Assembly (NCBI GenBank): GCA_036897625.1
Contig: JAYMTA010001089.1
Span: 1 to 21,868, forward strand
Length of the DNA: 21,868 nt
Direction of reading: 5' to 3'
Origin: Pelargonium cotyledonis
Taxonomy: Eukaryota > Streptophyta > Magnoliopsida > Geraniales > Geraniaceae
Made by a program: the position numbers and the translations under genes
Notes under the pieces: model-generated
What the model saw: the letters and a program-made list of their open reading frames with translations, nothing else
Told to the model about the DNA's origin: nothing
The model's database searches: none
Shown: in pieces, positions 1 through 10,228 of the stretch
Position numbering within the stretch: the stretch's first letter is position 1
How the letters are laid out: the number at the start of each line of letters is the position of its first letter

Positions 1-2226
1 GGCGGCTTCCTCCGGTCACCTCCGGTCAAGGCCCGCATCACCCGCCACATCGAGCGATGTGTCAAGCTCTCATTGGCCACTTGGAATAAGGACATGCACC
101 ACCATCCCCATGTTTACGTTCAACAAGAAACCAACAAGGTCACTCCCCTAGCTATAATTATATGATCATATCATATACCGCCAAAACCTGATTATTCTCA
201 TTACACAAAATCAATAATAACTCGACATGTCAGGATTAGTTATGATATAGGACCACTTGTGTGTGTTATTATTAGTTTGTCTAGTAGTAATTTACTTGAC
301 GATCTTATCCATAAACGGGTAGTGTTCGTGTCATTTAACAGATTGCGTTTGAAGTTTTGGTTAAAGTGTTGATGAGCATTGATCCCGGGGAAGATTTGAA
401 CTTTCTTAAGCGCGAGTTCGAAGAATTCATCAAAGGCTTGATTTGCTTACCAATCAAACTTCCGGGCACAAGATTGTACAAATCTTTAAAGGTAATAGAT
501 AAAAGAAAGCTGAAACGTATGGTTTGTGAAAATTGTTTACTTAATTAGGGTTTTTGTAGGCAAAGGAGAGGATGCTGAAGATGGTAAAGAAGATTGTAGA
601 TGAAAGAAAGACGGGTATGGAGAAATTAGACGAGAAGGGTCTTGTAAATGATGCAGTGGACGCGTTGCTACGAGACACGGGAGACTCAAGTGACACTCAA
701 CGCCTGCCTTTGGACTTCATTAGTAGCAACATCATAGAAATGATGATCCCGGGGGAAGAAACCGTGCCCATGGCAATGACTCTAGCCGTCAAGTTTCTCA
801 GTGATTGTCCCGTTGCTTTGAAGACGCTAGTGGTATGTATTAGCTTGCACAATTACCTATTGCACGTACAATTAGTATAGGGAACAACCCGCTCATTAGA
901 ACTTTGTTAGACTAGGATCATGACATATAGCTACTCACGCTGATAACGTGTTAGGATTGTATTATCTACTTGAATAGTCCTAATTAGAGCGTTGTATAGA
1001 TACGAGTGTAAGCTCGGGGAATTGAATCAAATGATGTCCCCATATCTTAGCAATGGCCCAATATGTCTGTTGAGCCATAAATTTACAAGGTGAATACACC
1101 AATTTAGCAGTAGTCACTCTCATTGGAACACAAAGGTACCCAACTTGTCCCCCTTGTGGAACATCTTGCTTTCACTTCACATTTATAAGAGATGTCAGAA
1201 AAAAAAAATGGTGAAAACTTGCGTGTTCAGTGACAATTGTACACACACCTTAGTACTATATTTAGGTTAGAATTGATTATTTTATGGGTGATTGTACCAA
1301 GTTGCCTTTCTTTTCATGGTGTGGTCGATGCAGGAGGAGAATATGAGGTTGAAGCAGCAAAAGATCGACTCCTCTACCGACTATGCTTGGACCGATTACA
1401 TGTCCTTATCGTTTACTCAAAATGTGAGTCACAAAAGATTTGTAATTCAAATGATCAAGAAAATGAATTATTAGCTAACAATGCTACAAATGATTGTTCG
1501 CTAGGTGATTAATGAAACTCTTAGGATGGCGAATATCATAAACGGGGTTTGGAGGAAAGCTCTCAAGGACATAGAAATCCAAGGTCAGGATCATATAAAT
1601 ACTCGCTTTGAGTAAAGCATATATATATTAGAATGAATTAGGCCGTGTGCGTAGTATTTGATCAATGTCACAATTCTTGTTATTGTGATTGTAATTTGCA
1701 GGTCACATGATACCAAAGGGATGGTGTGTTTTGGCATCTTTCATTTCTGTTCACATGGACCAAGAAAATTACGAGAACCCATATCAGTTCAATCCTCTTA
1801 GATGGGAGGTATCAATCTAGTACTACCAATCCTCGTAAACTTTGATGTCATTGTTAACAAAGTTACAAAGACCTAACAATAGAAACCATATAAACTGACT
1901 GTGAAAATGTCTAAACGATGCAGAAGAAGAAGACGGAGGGTGGTGTGAACAACAATAGCTTCACACCATTTGGTGGAGGACAAAGGCTGTGTCCAGGCAT
2001 AGAACTGTCCAGGCTTGAAATATCAATCTTTCTTCATCATCTTGTCACAACGTACAGGTAATTACAATAGATCTATGTTAATATGATGATTCACATGCAT
2101 GATTGGGACAATAACATGGAATCCATGTGCAGATGGGTAGCAGAAGATGATGAGATTGTACACTTTCCAACAGTGAAGATGAGGAGGAAGCTACCCATCA
2201 CAGTCACAGCCCTAGGCACGAACTGA
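1..2226 (+). CDS. CYP90C1: CYP90C1/ROT3-like cytochrome P450, 5' part cut off by window edge
   Basis: Family role: ER-bound P450 that hydroxylates brassinosteroid intermediates at C-23 (3-epi-6-deoxocathasterone 23-monooxygenase). Eight exons are visible: 1-138, 342-491, 560-832, 1334-1423, 1505-1583, 1702-1808, 1924-2057, 2133-2226 (TGA). They total 354 codons, and all junctions are GT-AG and keep frame. Seen in order: the I-helix region with PGEET, the K-helix ExxR as ETLR (exon 5), the PERF-like FNPLRW (exon 6), and the heme-binding [10 protein letters not shown] with its Cys ligand (exon 7). The stretch [14 protein letters not shown] and the ending VKMRRKLPI resemble CYP90C1 more than CYP90D1. 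The family is about 480-520 residues, so some 130-160 N-terminal residues, including the membrane anchor, lie outside the window. One oddity is a Leu where relatives usually have Trp in FxPWRW. The first visible donor (AAG|GTCACT) is weak. C1 versus D1 is inferred from remembered family features. Confidence 0.9.
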
Positions 2227-3185
2227 CTATACCTCTACCATATGGGACCATAGAATTTTAGAGGTACGTGGGTTTTTATTATTATTTAGTGACAAAATGT
2301 TGATGGTGATGGATCGTTATTAATATTATCATAATGGCACTGTCGTGTTGTTGGTTTAGAGGTCGCTTTCTTCAACATTTGGTGATATTGGTAGTGGAAG
2401 AAACTGATGATAATTACATTTGCAGTATTTGGAAACTCCACGAGGGCTCGTCGTGGCTGCTGATTTTGTTCCTCGACGTTTTTGTGATTCACAAGAGCCT
2501 AACTTTCTCCAATAATGGAGTTTTGTCTTGTGCTGTGCTGTGCTCTTCTGGAGTCGTATTCATACCATACCCATGATTCAATCAAGTTGCTCTTGATAGG
2601 GACTAGATGATCTATCCAATATTGTGCCTCGAAGTTAACGCTTTTTTTTTTCCATGTGAATGATTCTCCGACGTTACATTAGTTACATGAGAAAACACGA
2701 GTTACCTCATATGTATGTACTAATCAGCTTCTGTTTAGTGTAAAGCTCTCGATAAAAGGATCAAATGATAAGATCGGACATTACATGAGAAAACACATGC
2801 ACTATCTAACATATATGTATCAACTCGGATGATGAGATCGGGCATTACATTAGCTACACTATAAAACACTTGCACTATCTCACTTGTATGTATCAATCTG
2901 CTTTTGTTTAGTGTAAAGCTAACATTCGTAACTAGATAATGAAATATTTTACATCGTAATGCATGCAGACACATTGTTATATATGATAATCCAGCCAACA
3001 GAGAGGAAAGAATATATTACCATCTTACAAAGATTCAATTATTCTTATAATTTGATGAGCAAAATGTATAAAGCATCACTACCATCTGAAATGCCAAAAG
3101 AAGCATGCAATGATCAAGCCATCTATTTGAATGCTCCATTTTTTGTCCTCATAACATATGATGAATTTAGAGAAATGTGCTCAAC
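2227..3185. other. Convergent 3'-3' spacer without a gene
   Basis: This stretch separates the stop codons of the P450 (plus strand) and the unnamed basic protein (minus strand), so it should hold both 3' UTRs. Short open frames occur on both strands (for example 2334-2576 and 2959-3204), but none has recognisable domains or credible splice partners. Its one structured part is a degenerate repeat block at about 2675-2936. Confidence 0.6.
2675..2936. repeat. Three degenerate tandem copies, about 70-105 bp each
   Basis: Three successive blocks begin near 2675, 2780 and 2846. Each opens with TTACAT, followed by (G)A(G/T)AAAACAC and then a TATGTAT-AATC/CAAC segment. Copies one and three share a CTGTTTAGTGTAAAGCT or TTGTTTAGTGTAAAGCT ending, while copy two ends early in GATGAGATCGGGCA. 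The copies differ by substitutions and by a 10-base gap (TAGTTACATG-like) in copy two. This looks like an old local duplication or the decayed remnant of a repeat family, with no coding content. Confidence 0.65.
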
Positions 3186-5205
3186 TCAATTACTTGCAAG
3201 GTGAAGAGTAGAATCTAGTAGAGTTCTTCTAGTAACCATTTTCCCCTCTTTTTTGTACTCTTCCTCCAGCCGCTGCATTTCTGCTAATCTTTCAGCCCAG
3301 GCTCTTTCCCTTGCAACTATAGCCATCTTTCGCTCTACCCTCTTGATCATCTTCTTCCTGTGAGCTTCCTGCAACTCAGCTTTCCGTTTCTTTTTTTCTG
3401 ACTGGCATGGTTGAAATATAGCTCGTATTAAAGAAGTAGTTAAGGCTTCACCGAAGCAACTAAAATCTAAAGGCAGCACAACATAAGCCAGTGCATAAAG
3501 AATTTATGTGCAAGTGGGTGTACAAACAATAGATGCAAACATTTTTTCCCAAATATAAGATGTTCGAGGCACTCATCCCTTGTATGCTATAACTTTTACC
3601 ATCAGCATTCTGGTGTCTTCCTCTTTTGCATTAATATCACTTCCTTAATCCAACAAGGAGAACCCCTACTGTTAGCATCAGAACCACAAATGTAATGGCA
3701 TATTAAAACTTAAATTCTCTAATATGACTAGGCTCAAAATCTATAGATATCAAGGACAGGTTGAACTTTCTCACTTACTGAGCTATTTCCTTGAGAGGAC
3801 ATACGTTTCTGGATGTAGGGAGTAAAAGGAGTGAAAGTATTGGTTTGGGTATGCACTATTGCAATTGAATTTCTACTCTATTGTATACAATACTAAGAGA
3901 ATAGGAATAGAGACATCAATGAAGCTATTTAGTTCCGATGAGTCTCATTATTTAGGAAACCCATAAACACAATGATGCACTAGCACTTACACTAACCCCT
4001 TAGTCAAATTGTTTTCCCTACCACTCTCAAGGAGCATATGATAGTTGGAACATTTTCATCAGGTTCACACTGTCCTAACATTGCAGCACAGTTATCAAAA
4101 GCATTTGGCTACTAACTCAATGATTCTAAATTCTTCTAAGGTTGTGCATTTTAAATAAAATGCTTCATCATTCACCATCACCTATAAGAAATTATACATT
4201 AAGAATTTAAAACCATAGTGCCCATACTTTTAGTTTTAGCCATATTAGACAAAAAGAATACATTTTCAATTCACATTTTGATTTTGTTTAGAGTTATGGA
4301 CCTTTTTCTATTAAAGAGATCCGTAAGAGCTTCAGAAATATAGAATCAACAGACAAATACTCATTTGCATTAGACGTACAGCACAGTATCCCAACATTGC
4401 AGCACTGCTGTGAAAAATTATTCAACCAAAACACTCGGAATTGCTAAATGACACTAACATTCTCCAAGGTTGCACATTTAAAAGATAGTTCCTGATCATT
4501 CCCTCTTCAGTACACATATATAGAACGCAAATTCGAACCCATCTACAAGTCTAAGACAGGCTAACTGGCACATCCCATATTTACATGAGACAAATTGCTT
4601 TACACTACTGCATAGATCAATCAAATTCAAAACATTACTCCATCTATAAGAAATCAAATACTGGCAAACAAACTCTTCATAACGAGAGAAGATAACCAAA
4701 AAAAAAAGACTCACCTTTATAAATGCAAGGCGCATTTTGATGCGCTTCTTCTCGTTCCTCCTCTTGACACTTCCTTTATTGGGTTGGTTCCGAAGGGGCT
4801 CGCCAGGCACAGACTTGATCCAAGCAATTGGTCCTGCATCCTCCATACACAAATCCGTGAAAACCCCAAATTAATTAACAAAAGCAGCAAGCAAGTGAAA
4901 CAAAAATTCAAACCTAATTGCGAATCAATCAATGTGATTAACCAGAAACACCAGAGCTACAGACCTGCGGGTCTAAGTTTGGCCCTCTTTTTACGGGGCG
5001 TTTTAGAGGGGGGTTTCTTCGGAGGCCGATTGTCCGTCAAGCTGAAGATGGTCGCAGCTGGTGCCCATGGAGAGCGGCGGTGGAGTGACCGGAGGTCCGG
5101 TTTTGGCAGGGGAGAAGATACAAGGAACGTCGTCGCAGCAGAGGTGCGGGATATTAGGGTTCTAGATATGGGTCGAATGAGGGCTCTCAGGGCTCCAAAT
5201 CCCAT
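3186..5205 (-). CDS. Unnamed 191-aa basic coiled-coil protein, possibly mitochondrial
   Basis: Three exons read on the minus strand: 5205-4965, 4833-4715 and 3401-3186 (TGA). Junction phases fit exactly (80 codons plus 1 base; 2 bases plus 39 codons; 72 codons with stop), giving 191 residues. I do not recognise the family. Residues 1-50 are rich in Arg, Ser, Ala and hydrophobics with almost no acids (MGFGALRALIRPISRTLISR), like a mitochondrial presequence. Residues 61-78 hold Lys/Pro/Arg runs. Residues 82-110 contain PIAWIKSVPGEP and PNKGSVKRRNEKK. Residues 121-175 are a highly charged Lys/Glu/Arg/Ala helix suited to coiled coil or RNA binding. The start at 5205 is preferred over the in-frame ATG at 5343 because the presequence-like stretch begins there, but the longer start is possible. 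The second intron is 1.3 kb. Upstream site II motifs match those of organelle-ribosome genes, so the role is an inference only. Confidence 0.75.
4072..4500. repeat. Imperfect direct repeat pair inside the large intron
   Basis: Two stretches in the large intron of the unnamed gene resemble each other, at about 4072-4175 and 4387-4500. Both begin with (T)CC(T/C)AACATTGCAGCAC, continue through a CTAA-rich middle with ATTCT, then AAGGTTG(T/C)(G)CA and a TTTAAA tract, and end near a CATCATTC or GATCATTCC motif. Spacing of the shared blocks is similar in both. They look like an old segmental duplication of roughly 110 bp. Confidence 0.45.
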
Positions 5206-5933
5206 CTCTGTCTTCTCCTCGCACACGAAATGGGTTTTTTCAGTTCCAGTGACTATGATCTGAGGTAAGGTCGCTGCGCCTCCAGGGTTTAAGGGTAAAA
5301 CCAGACGATGAAGAAACGAAACGAAAACCTGACGAAGACGCAAAGAGAAGGAAAGATCGGGCCCAGATGGGCTTACAGTGTATTTTGGGCTTGTGCCAAT
5401 TGTATGGGCTATTGCTATTATTTAGCCCAAAACAGAAGCTTCACTTTCTTGAGGGTATCTGGATTAATTTGGTGCTTGGAAATTTACTAAATTAGTTTTT
5501 TTTTTTTATTTGAAATAGACCAATAGTCTCATAATTATATAATTCCAAACTCATTCAATCCCGATGTTACTTGAATAATTATAAATCTATTTCACGAGTA
5601 ATGACACAATCACAGTCGCTCGCATTTGTGAAAAGTTCAGTCGTGTTCAAAAATCCATCGTCGCAACTAATTTGAGTTGTTGAGTAATTACTTAGATACC
5701 ATGATAAAATTTTGAAAATCAATCAATCCATGAGGTTAGTTTTCGTGGTGTTCAAGTTATTTGTCACTACTACTCTATTAGGTTGGGAAGTTACAAAATT
5801 GCAATGCAATATGGTGCAAATTAAGGTAAAAGAAAATGAAAGTGATTTTCCATTTCACTTCCCAACACAAAATATGACATTTGAATGAAAAATTCAAGCT
5901 TCTGAAGAAAATTCAAATGAGAAGGTGATCTTG
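5206..5933. other. Spacer: promoter of the basic-protein gene and 3' flank of the dimethyltransferase gene
   Basis: Both flanking genes run on the minus strand. The part next to 5205 is GC-richer and carries the 5' UTR and promoter of the basic-protein gene. The remainder (about 5480-5933) is AT-rich and should contain the 3' UTR of the dimethyltransferase gene. I see no open frame with recognisable content and no RNA gene. Confidence 0.6.
5284..5429 (-). promoter_or_regulatory. Site II cluster with telo-box-like motif upstream of the basic-protein gene
   Basis: Five TGGGCY-type site II cores lie within about 70 bp, roughly 155-225 bp upstream of the ATG at 5205: GGGCCCA at 5359-5365, TGGGCTT at 5368-5374 and 5386-5392, TGGGCTA at 5405-5411, and its reverse complement at 5423-5429. 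A half telo-box, AAACCCT on the minus strand, is at 5284-5290. In plants this combination, bound by TCP-type factors, marks ribosomal protein, mitochondrial and cell-proliferation genes. The motifs are seen directly; their function here is inferred. Confidence 0.6.
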
Positions 5934-7269
5934 CTAAGAACTGTAAGAAGCTGAAAATGCTGCATTGCCTTCCCTTACTGGCTCTGTCTCTGCACGGACA
6001 TGAAAAAAGATCCCAGCTTGATTGAACAAGGAAAGCAAATGCAGCAACTCCTCGTTAGACAGCTTCACTGGCCTCTTATCTTCGTACCCACCAGATTTTA
6101 AAACCCCAATGATCTTCTCCTTGAACAAACTCATAACCGTTTCCGAGCTCGAAGATGAGATACAGTCCTCTTGATCACTTTCCCTTTCTTCGTCATTGCA
6201 GCCAATAACAATATGCTCACTCTGCGAACTTGTGGCGTCCTCTTGATCGCTATCCATTTCTTCGTCATTGCAGCTTTTAACAATATGCTCACTCTGTGAA
6301 CTTGTGGCGTCGGACAATTTCAGAAGCTCCACCAGCTTCCTCTTGTGTTTAAATGTTGCCCCCAAAGTCTTGTTCTTTTTTGTGAAACAAGTCCTGGTGA
6401 AAGCCAACCATTCATCCAGATTCACATCAGGAACTTGAGCTTTTGGACGGATTATAACCACAGATGAATCGACTTTTGGACATGGACAAAAGTTCCTCTT
6501 GCTCACATCCATAACAAACTCTACTTCGGCTTTCAGCTTTACATTCACAGCCAAGCGATTGAACTCCGAATCGCCGGGATTAGCCAATAACCGCCTTGCA
6601 TACTCTTTCTGCAGAAGGAGTGTAGCGCTGCGAAATGGATTCGAGCCATTCACCAATTTAGCCATAAGTGGTGAAGATATGTTGTAAGGAATGTTCGCCA
6701 CGACGAGATCAAACGGAGGAAACTCGGTCTTCAACACATCAGCACATATAACCTGCACAACACAATACAAAAAAAACTCAAAATTACAACAAACCCGCGC
6801 AAAAAATCTCTGCTAGGCATTTCGTCGAACACATAGAGTGCAATTTATTTCAAAAACTTACAGTGAGCCGATCTTGAAGCCCATGCTCAGCTACCCGTTT
6901 GTTTAGAATCTCCACCATCCTCTTGTCAACCTCGACTGCAACAACCCGATTGGAAACTTGTAGAAGCTTCAGGGTAAGATTTCCGGTGCCGGGTCCGATC
7001 TCAAGGACTGTGTCCGTCGGCTTTATATCAGACTTCCCAACAATTGAATCAAGAATTTTCTGATTGGTGAGGAGGTGTTGACCCATGCTCTTCATCAGAT
7101 ATATATTCTTGTCTTGATTCTCCTCAGCTTTCCGAATCTTCTCTTCATCACTAACGGCGTTTCTGGTATACCGACAGCGACTTGGCTTTGTGCCGAGTGG
7201 TCGAATAGATTGTTGCCGGAGAATGATCCCGGCGAGAAAGGAAGGCAGGGTTTTGGAGCGGCGAAGCAT
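5934..7269 (-). CDS. DIM1B: Mitochondrial-type rRNA adenine N6,N6-dimethyltransferase (KsgA/Dim1 family)
   Basis: Two exons read on the minus strand, 7269-6862 and 6752-5934. They join in phase 0 (T136/V137) and encode 408 residues. The family dimethylates two adjacent adenines in the 3' terminal hairpin of small-subunit rRNA, using S-adenosylmethionine. Seen: an Arg/Ser-rich acid-poor N-terminus (1-38) like a mitochondrial presequence; QHLLTNQ (64-70); the SAM-binding EIGPGTGNLT (90-99); VEVDKRM (112-118); the catalytic NIPY (156-159); and FCPCPKVDSS (224-233). The presequence and overall form match the mitochondrial DIM1B branch rather than nucleolar DIM1A or plastid PFC1. Residues 284-331 are an acidic insert made of two tandem 24-residue repeats. 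The C-terminal helical domain follows. The promoter carries site II and telo-box motifs. The catalytic core is intact, so activity is expected. Confidence 0.93.
6168..6311 (-). repeat. Two 72-bp in-frame tandem repeats in the dimethyltransferase gene
   Basis: Units at 6240-6311 and 6168-6239 are immediately adjacent, both 72 bp, and differ at seven bases. Each encodes 24 residues starting DATSSQSEHIV and ending in an Asp/Glu-rich stretch (SDQE). A weaker Ser-rich echo (DCISSSSSE) follows the second unit. The insert sits between the methyltransferase core and the C-terminal helices, where a flexible acidic linker is likely to be tolerated. Confidence 0.95.
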
Positions 7270-7431
7270 GTGATTGTTTCAATGGAGGTTTGTGGGTAAA
7301 ATCAACCGTTAAATTTAAATTTCAGTTGCAGAAGATTTGTTGCATGAAGAGAGATTAGTTTTTGGTCTCTTTCTTCCTAAACCTTCCTTCAAGCCGATTG
7401 GTTTGCAGAGACACTTTGACACTTTGTTTGA

Positions 7432-7516
7432 TGGGCCTAGTTAGGGTCTCCAAGCCCAATTCTAGGCCTAACTAACGTTGACGGTTCATAGTTTCCTGTC
7501 CAAACTACTAGGGTTT
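7432..7516 (-). promoter_or_regulatory. Site II and telo-box motifs upstream of the dimethyltransferase gene
   Basis: About 165-250 bp upstream of the ATG at 7269 are TGGGCCT at 7432-7438, TGGGCTT (minus strand) at 7452-7458, and the telo-box core AAACCCTA (minus strand) at 7509-7516. This is the usual motif pair of plant ribosome-biogenesis promoters and fits an rRNA-modifying enzyme. Confidence 0.6.
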
Positions 7517-7520
7517 CTAT

Positions 7521-9018
7521 TCGGATCAGCAAAATCACAGTTGACATTTTTAAGTTGTTTTATCATATTAAACTAATCTTTATTTGAACGTAGGTCAGGA
7601 CGTCAGGTCATTCCTTTTCCTAAAGGTGTGGTTAGTGGGCGTCAAATGCAAGCAATCTTCTAACTCATGCAACTTATGTAATCAACTACATCACTATCTT
7701 TAATTACTTTCTTATTTTTTCTCTCTTCAGAGTTTTGATCCATTTTTTAGCCTATTATTAACCTATTCATTATTCTCCATTTTGCGATACATGAAATGAA
7801 ACTATCTATGATAATTTTTCTTAGTTTTTTATATTCTCTTAATTATATGGCGTGTGGATGCTACACATTAGCCTTCATTGCTGAACACAGTGTTGGCCTT
7901 TTGAATAGCAAGACTTGAACAATATTATGGGAATTCATTATTTCTTAACTTAACTAGTTCCTTTAATTTATGTAGTAATGTTGTATGCGGGAGGTATCAC
8001 TAATATTCCAATACTCATTAGCTTCCTAATTTGTTAGCCTTTACTGCAACAAAATAAAAGCACAATCATTTATACTCAATACTGTCGTATATATATTGTT
8101 GCTTGCATGCATTGTGAGATGGGTCCAGTCAATAGTTCATTTATATATCATGCATTTGGACTGACACATAATGAAATATGGTTAATTCCGTTATGGTTGA
8201 AATTATGGAAGTAATTTGTGATGGTAATAATCTTTTTCAACTATAATATAAGTAGCAGCTAGCTAGGTATCAAAAAGTTCATAAAGGGAATGAGTAACTT
8301 TAATTGATCAACGGTAACCAACTAACTGTCCTGATGATAAAAGAATTGGTTAGCTTGTTCCTTTAAGTCCACTTTTAACATGGAAAGCTTGATGGGTTTG
8401 GGACAGATGGTCTTTAGTGGCCGGAGTGGTAAATTAAAGAATCCAATTCACATAACAGTATATATGTTGATGATGATGACAAATGCCATATGTACAAGAA
8501 AACCAACAAACATTTTTGGTTTGGTCCCAAAAATGGGTCACATGAAGTAATGATGTACCTTATGATCAAATCTTTGGGTTGAAGGAAGGGCTGAGAATTG
8601 GCGCATTCAACAGCAGCAAGAAAAATAAGTCCCTGGTTTTAAGGCTTGTTTGATGGATGGTTTGGATGCTCATTATTTGCCTTTCAACATTAATTATTAG
8701 TCCTAATACATACCTATTCTTATTATCTTCCCGTTGTTTCAGCCACTTACCAGTTTTTGGAAATATTTTAACGGCTCAATATTAATCCACTCAAATGTGT
8801 TCTATGCATGCATATCCATATATAGCCAGTCTAATTAATTTTGTCTAATTTTATTTTATACATATAGGTGCCGAAATCCTATCTTACAACGGATTAAAAA
8901 ATCTTTTCAAGACATATATATACAAACTTGAACAAGAAAACAGTGTTCAGAAAAGAGACTTTGCCTCTTAACCCTAGTCTAGAGCTTTTGTCTAACTAAT
9001 TATGTTTTTAAAAAAATT
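7521..9018. other. AT-rich intergenic stretch, no gene seen
   Basis: This is the first part of the long spacer between the divergent dimethyltransferase and beta-galactosidase genes. It has long A/T tracts, frequent stops in all frames, and no recognisable protein, tRNA or hairpin precursor. It may hold distal regulatory sequence, but none can be named. Confidence 0.5.
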
Positions 9019-9252
9019 CATGTGGTCAGGACGAATCCAAAGTTTTTATTTTGTGAGATAAACTATAAAAATAATTTTTTCATTAAACTATTATGACAAA
9101 AAATAAAATCTTGTAAGACAATTATTTAATTTTATCAAGCAATATTAATAAACAAATATAAAAAATTTAATTGACAAATACAAGAATTAAAGAGAAAAAT
9201 ATACTATTTTGTGGGGGCAGCTGCCCTCGATACTGCCGTCCCTGCATGTGGT
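9019..9252. mobile_element. 218-bp hAT-type MITE with perfect 8-bp target duplication
   Basis: The element runs from 9027 to 9244. It is flanked by identical 8-bp duplications CATGTGGT at 9019-9026 and 9245-9252. Its left end reads CAGGACGAATCC. The right end, read inward on the minus strand, is CAGGGACGGCAG. These are short imperfect inverted termini of the CAGGG type seen in plant hAT transposons, whose transposases make 8-bp duplications. The interior is AT-rich and non-coding apart from a GC-rich palindromic patch near the right end (GGGGGCAGCTGCCC, 9213-9226). It is non-autonomous and would depend on a transposase encoded elsewhere. Confidence 0.85.
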
Positions 9253-10109
9253 AGCCTAATTATTCACAATAGCCACACTTAGGCATCATTTCTCATTATA
9301 TTATTTATAATACCATTGATAAAAGTAATATCTTGCCTTACAACTTAGACCACAACATATTTTTTCTTTTACTGATATGAACATAAACTTATTTGAGATT
9401 TTACGTGGGTCAGTCTGTAAAATAGTTGAAAATTTTGTTATATTTGAGGATAAAAGAAAACAGGTCTCACAAATGGAGGAATTAAAAAGCTACTATGTGA
9501 ATAGTTGTAGTAAAAAATTTTACACGATATGTTGTCTTGTTCGTTTACGAAAACAAAAATTCCTCAAAATGTGTTATAATCATTCTGAGTAAAACAATTT
9601 TTTCGTTTTAGAATATGAAATGCAACAATTATTCAAGTGTAGGAAGGCTCTTTTCCTACCATCCATAATCAAAGATCTCAAAGTGGCCACAACAAAACTA
9701 TTTTTTTTTATAGAAAAAGAAAACAAAGTATATATTTGACAATTATTTATACTTCTATTAAGCATTACTTCTTTATATATATATATATACACATATAGAT
9801 ATAGAAGAAGATTAATTATTCATTATTGTCACCAACTCCTTATTTTGTTTTCATGTAATGCAAGCATGTGTAGCAGTGGCAGCAAATCTAACACAGATAT
9901 GCACCCAGAAAATAGTAGAGAGGTGCCCACCACTCCTACTCCCTCTACATTTTCTTGCTTCCCATCAAAACTTGCGGAGACGAGTATTAACAAAGAAATT
10001 AAATCAAAATAGATTTTGTACATTTAATTAAATATTTTAATTTCACGTCACCTACATTTAACATACTTTTAATTACAGTTTGGACATAAACAAATAAAAG
10101 AGAACGATT
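9253..10109. other. AT-rich intergenic stretch with a TA microsatellite
   Basis: No credible gene is visible. There is a (TA)n run at about 9775-9790, followed by a degenerate TATA/CATA tract to about 9803. Open frames here (for example 9377-9592 and 9829-10023) lack family features and splice partners. Confidence 0.5.
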
Positions 10110-10119
10110 TTATTCACTC

Positions 10120-10228
10120 AAATATTTGATTACTATGTCGAATGAACCCAAAACACGTTGAATCGGGTTTAAGATAGCTTTAACAACACGAGCAAATTCA
10201 ATCCGAACCCAAAAATTGCCACCTCTTA
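10120..10228 (-). mobile_element. Probable truncated end of a second hAT-like element
   Basis: Read on the minus strand, the sequence starts AGAGGTGGCAA (end near 10226) and continues with alternating GGGTTC and CGTGTTGTT/CGTGTTTTGGGTT words. This pattern is familiar from the subterminal regions of AGAGGTGGCAA-type hAT elements in plants. I found no matching opposite end nearby and no target duplication, so this would be a remnant. The call rests on remembered pattern only. Confidence 0.35.

Noticed and set aside
2959-3204. 81-codon plus-strand open frame near the 3' end of the basic-protein gene
   Set aside because: No recognisable family, antisense to a real exon at its end, and no splice context. 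It is likely chance in AT-rich sequence.
4496-4852. 118-codon minus-strand frame read as one exon
   Set aside because: Only its 4833-4715 part is exon 2 of the basic-protein gene. The rest runs past a good GTGAGT donor into the intron.
8573-8594. TTTGGGTTGAAGGAAGGGCTG resembles the miR159/miR319 family
   Set aside because: Several mismatches to the mature sequences, and no complementary arm at the distance expected for those precursors.
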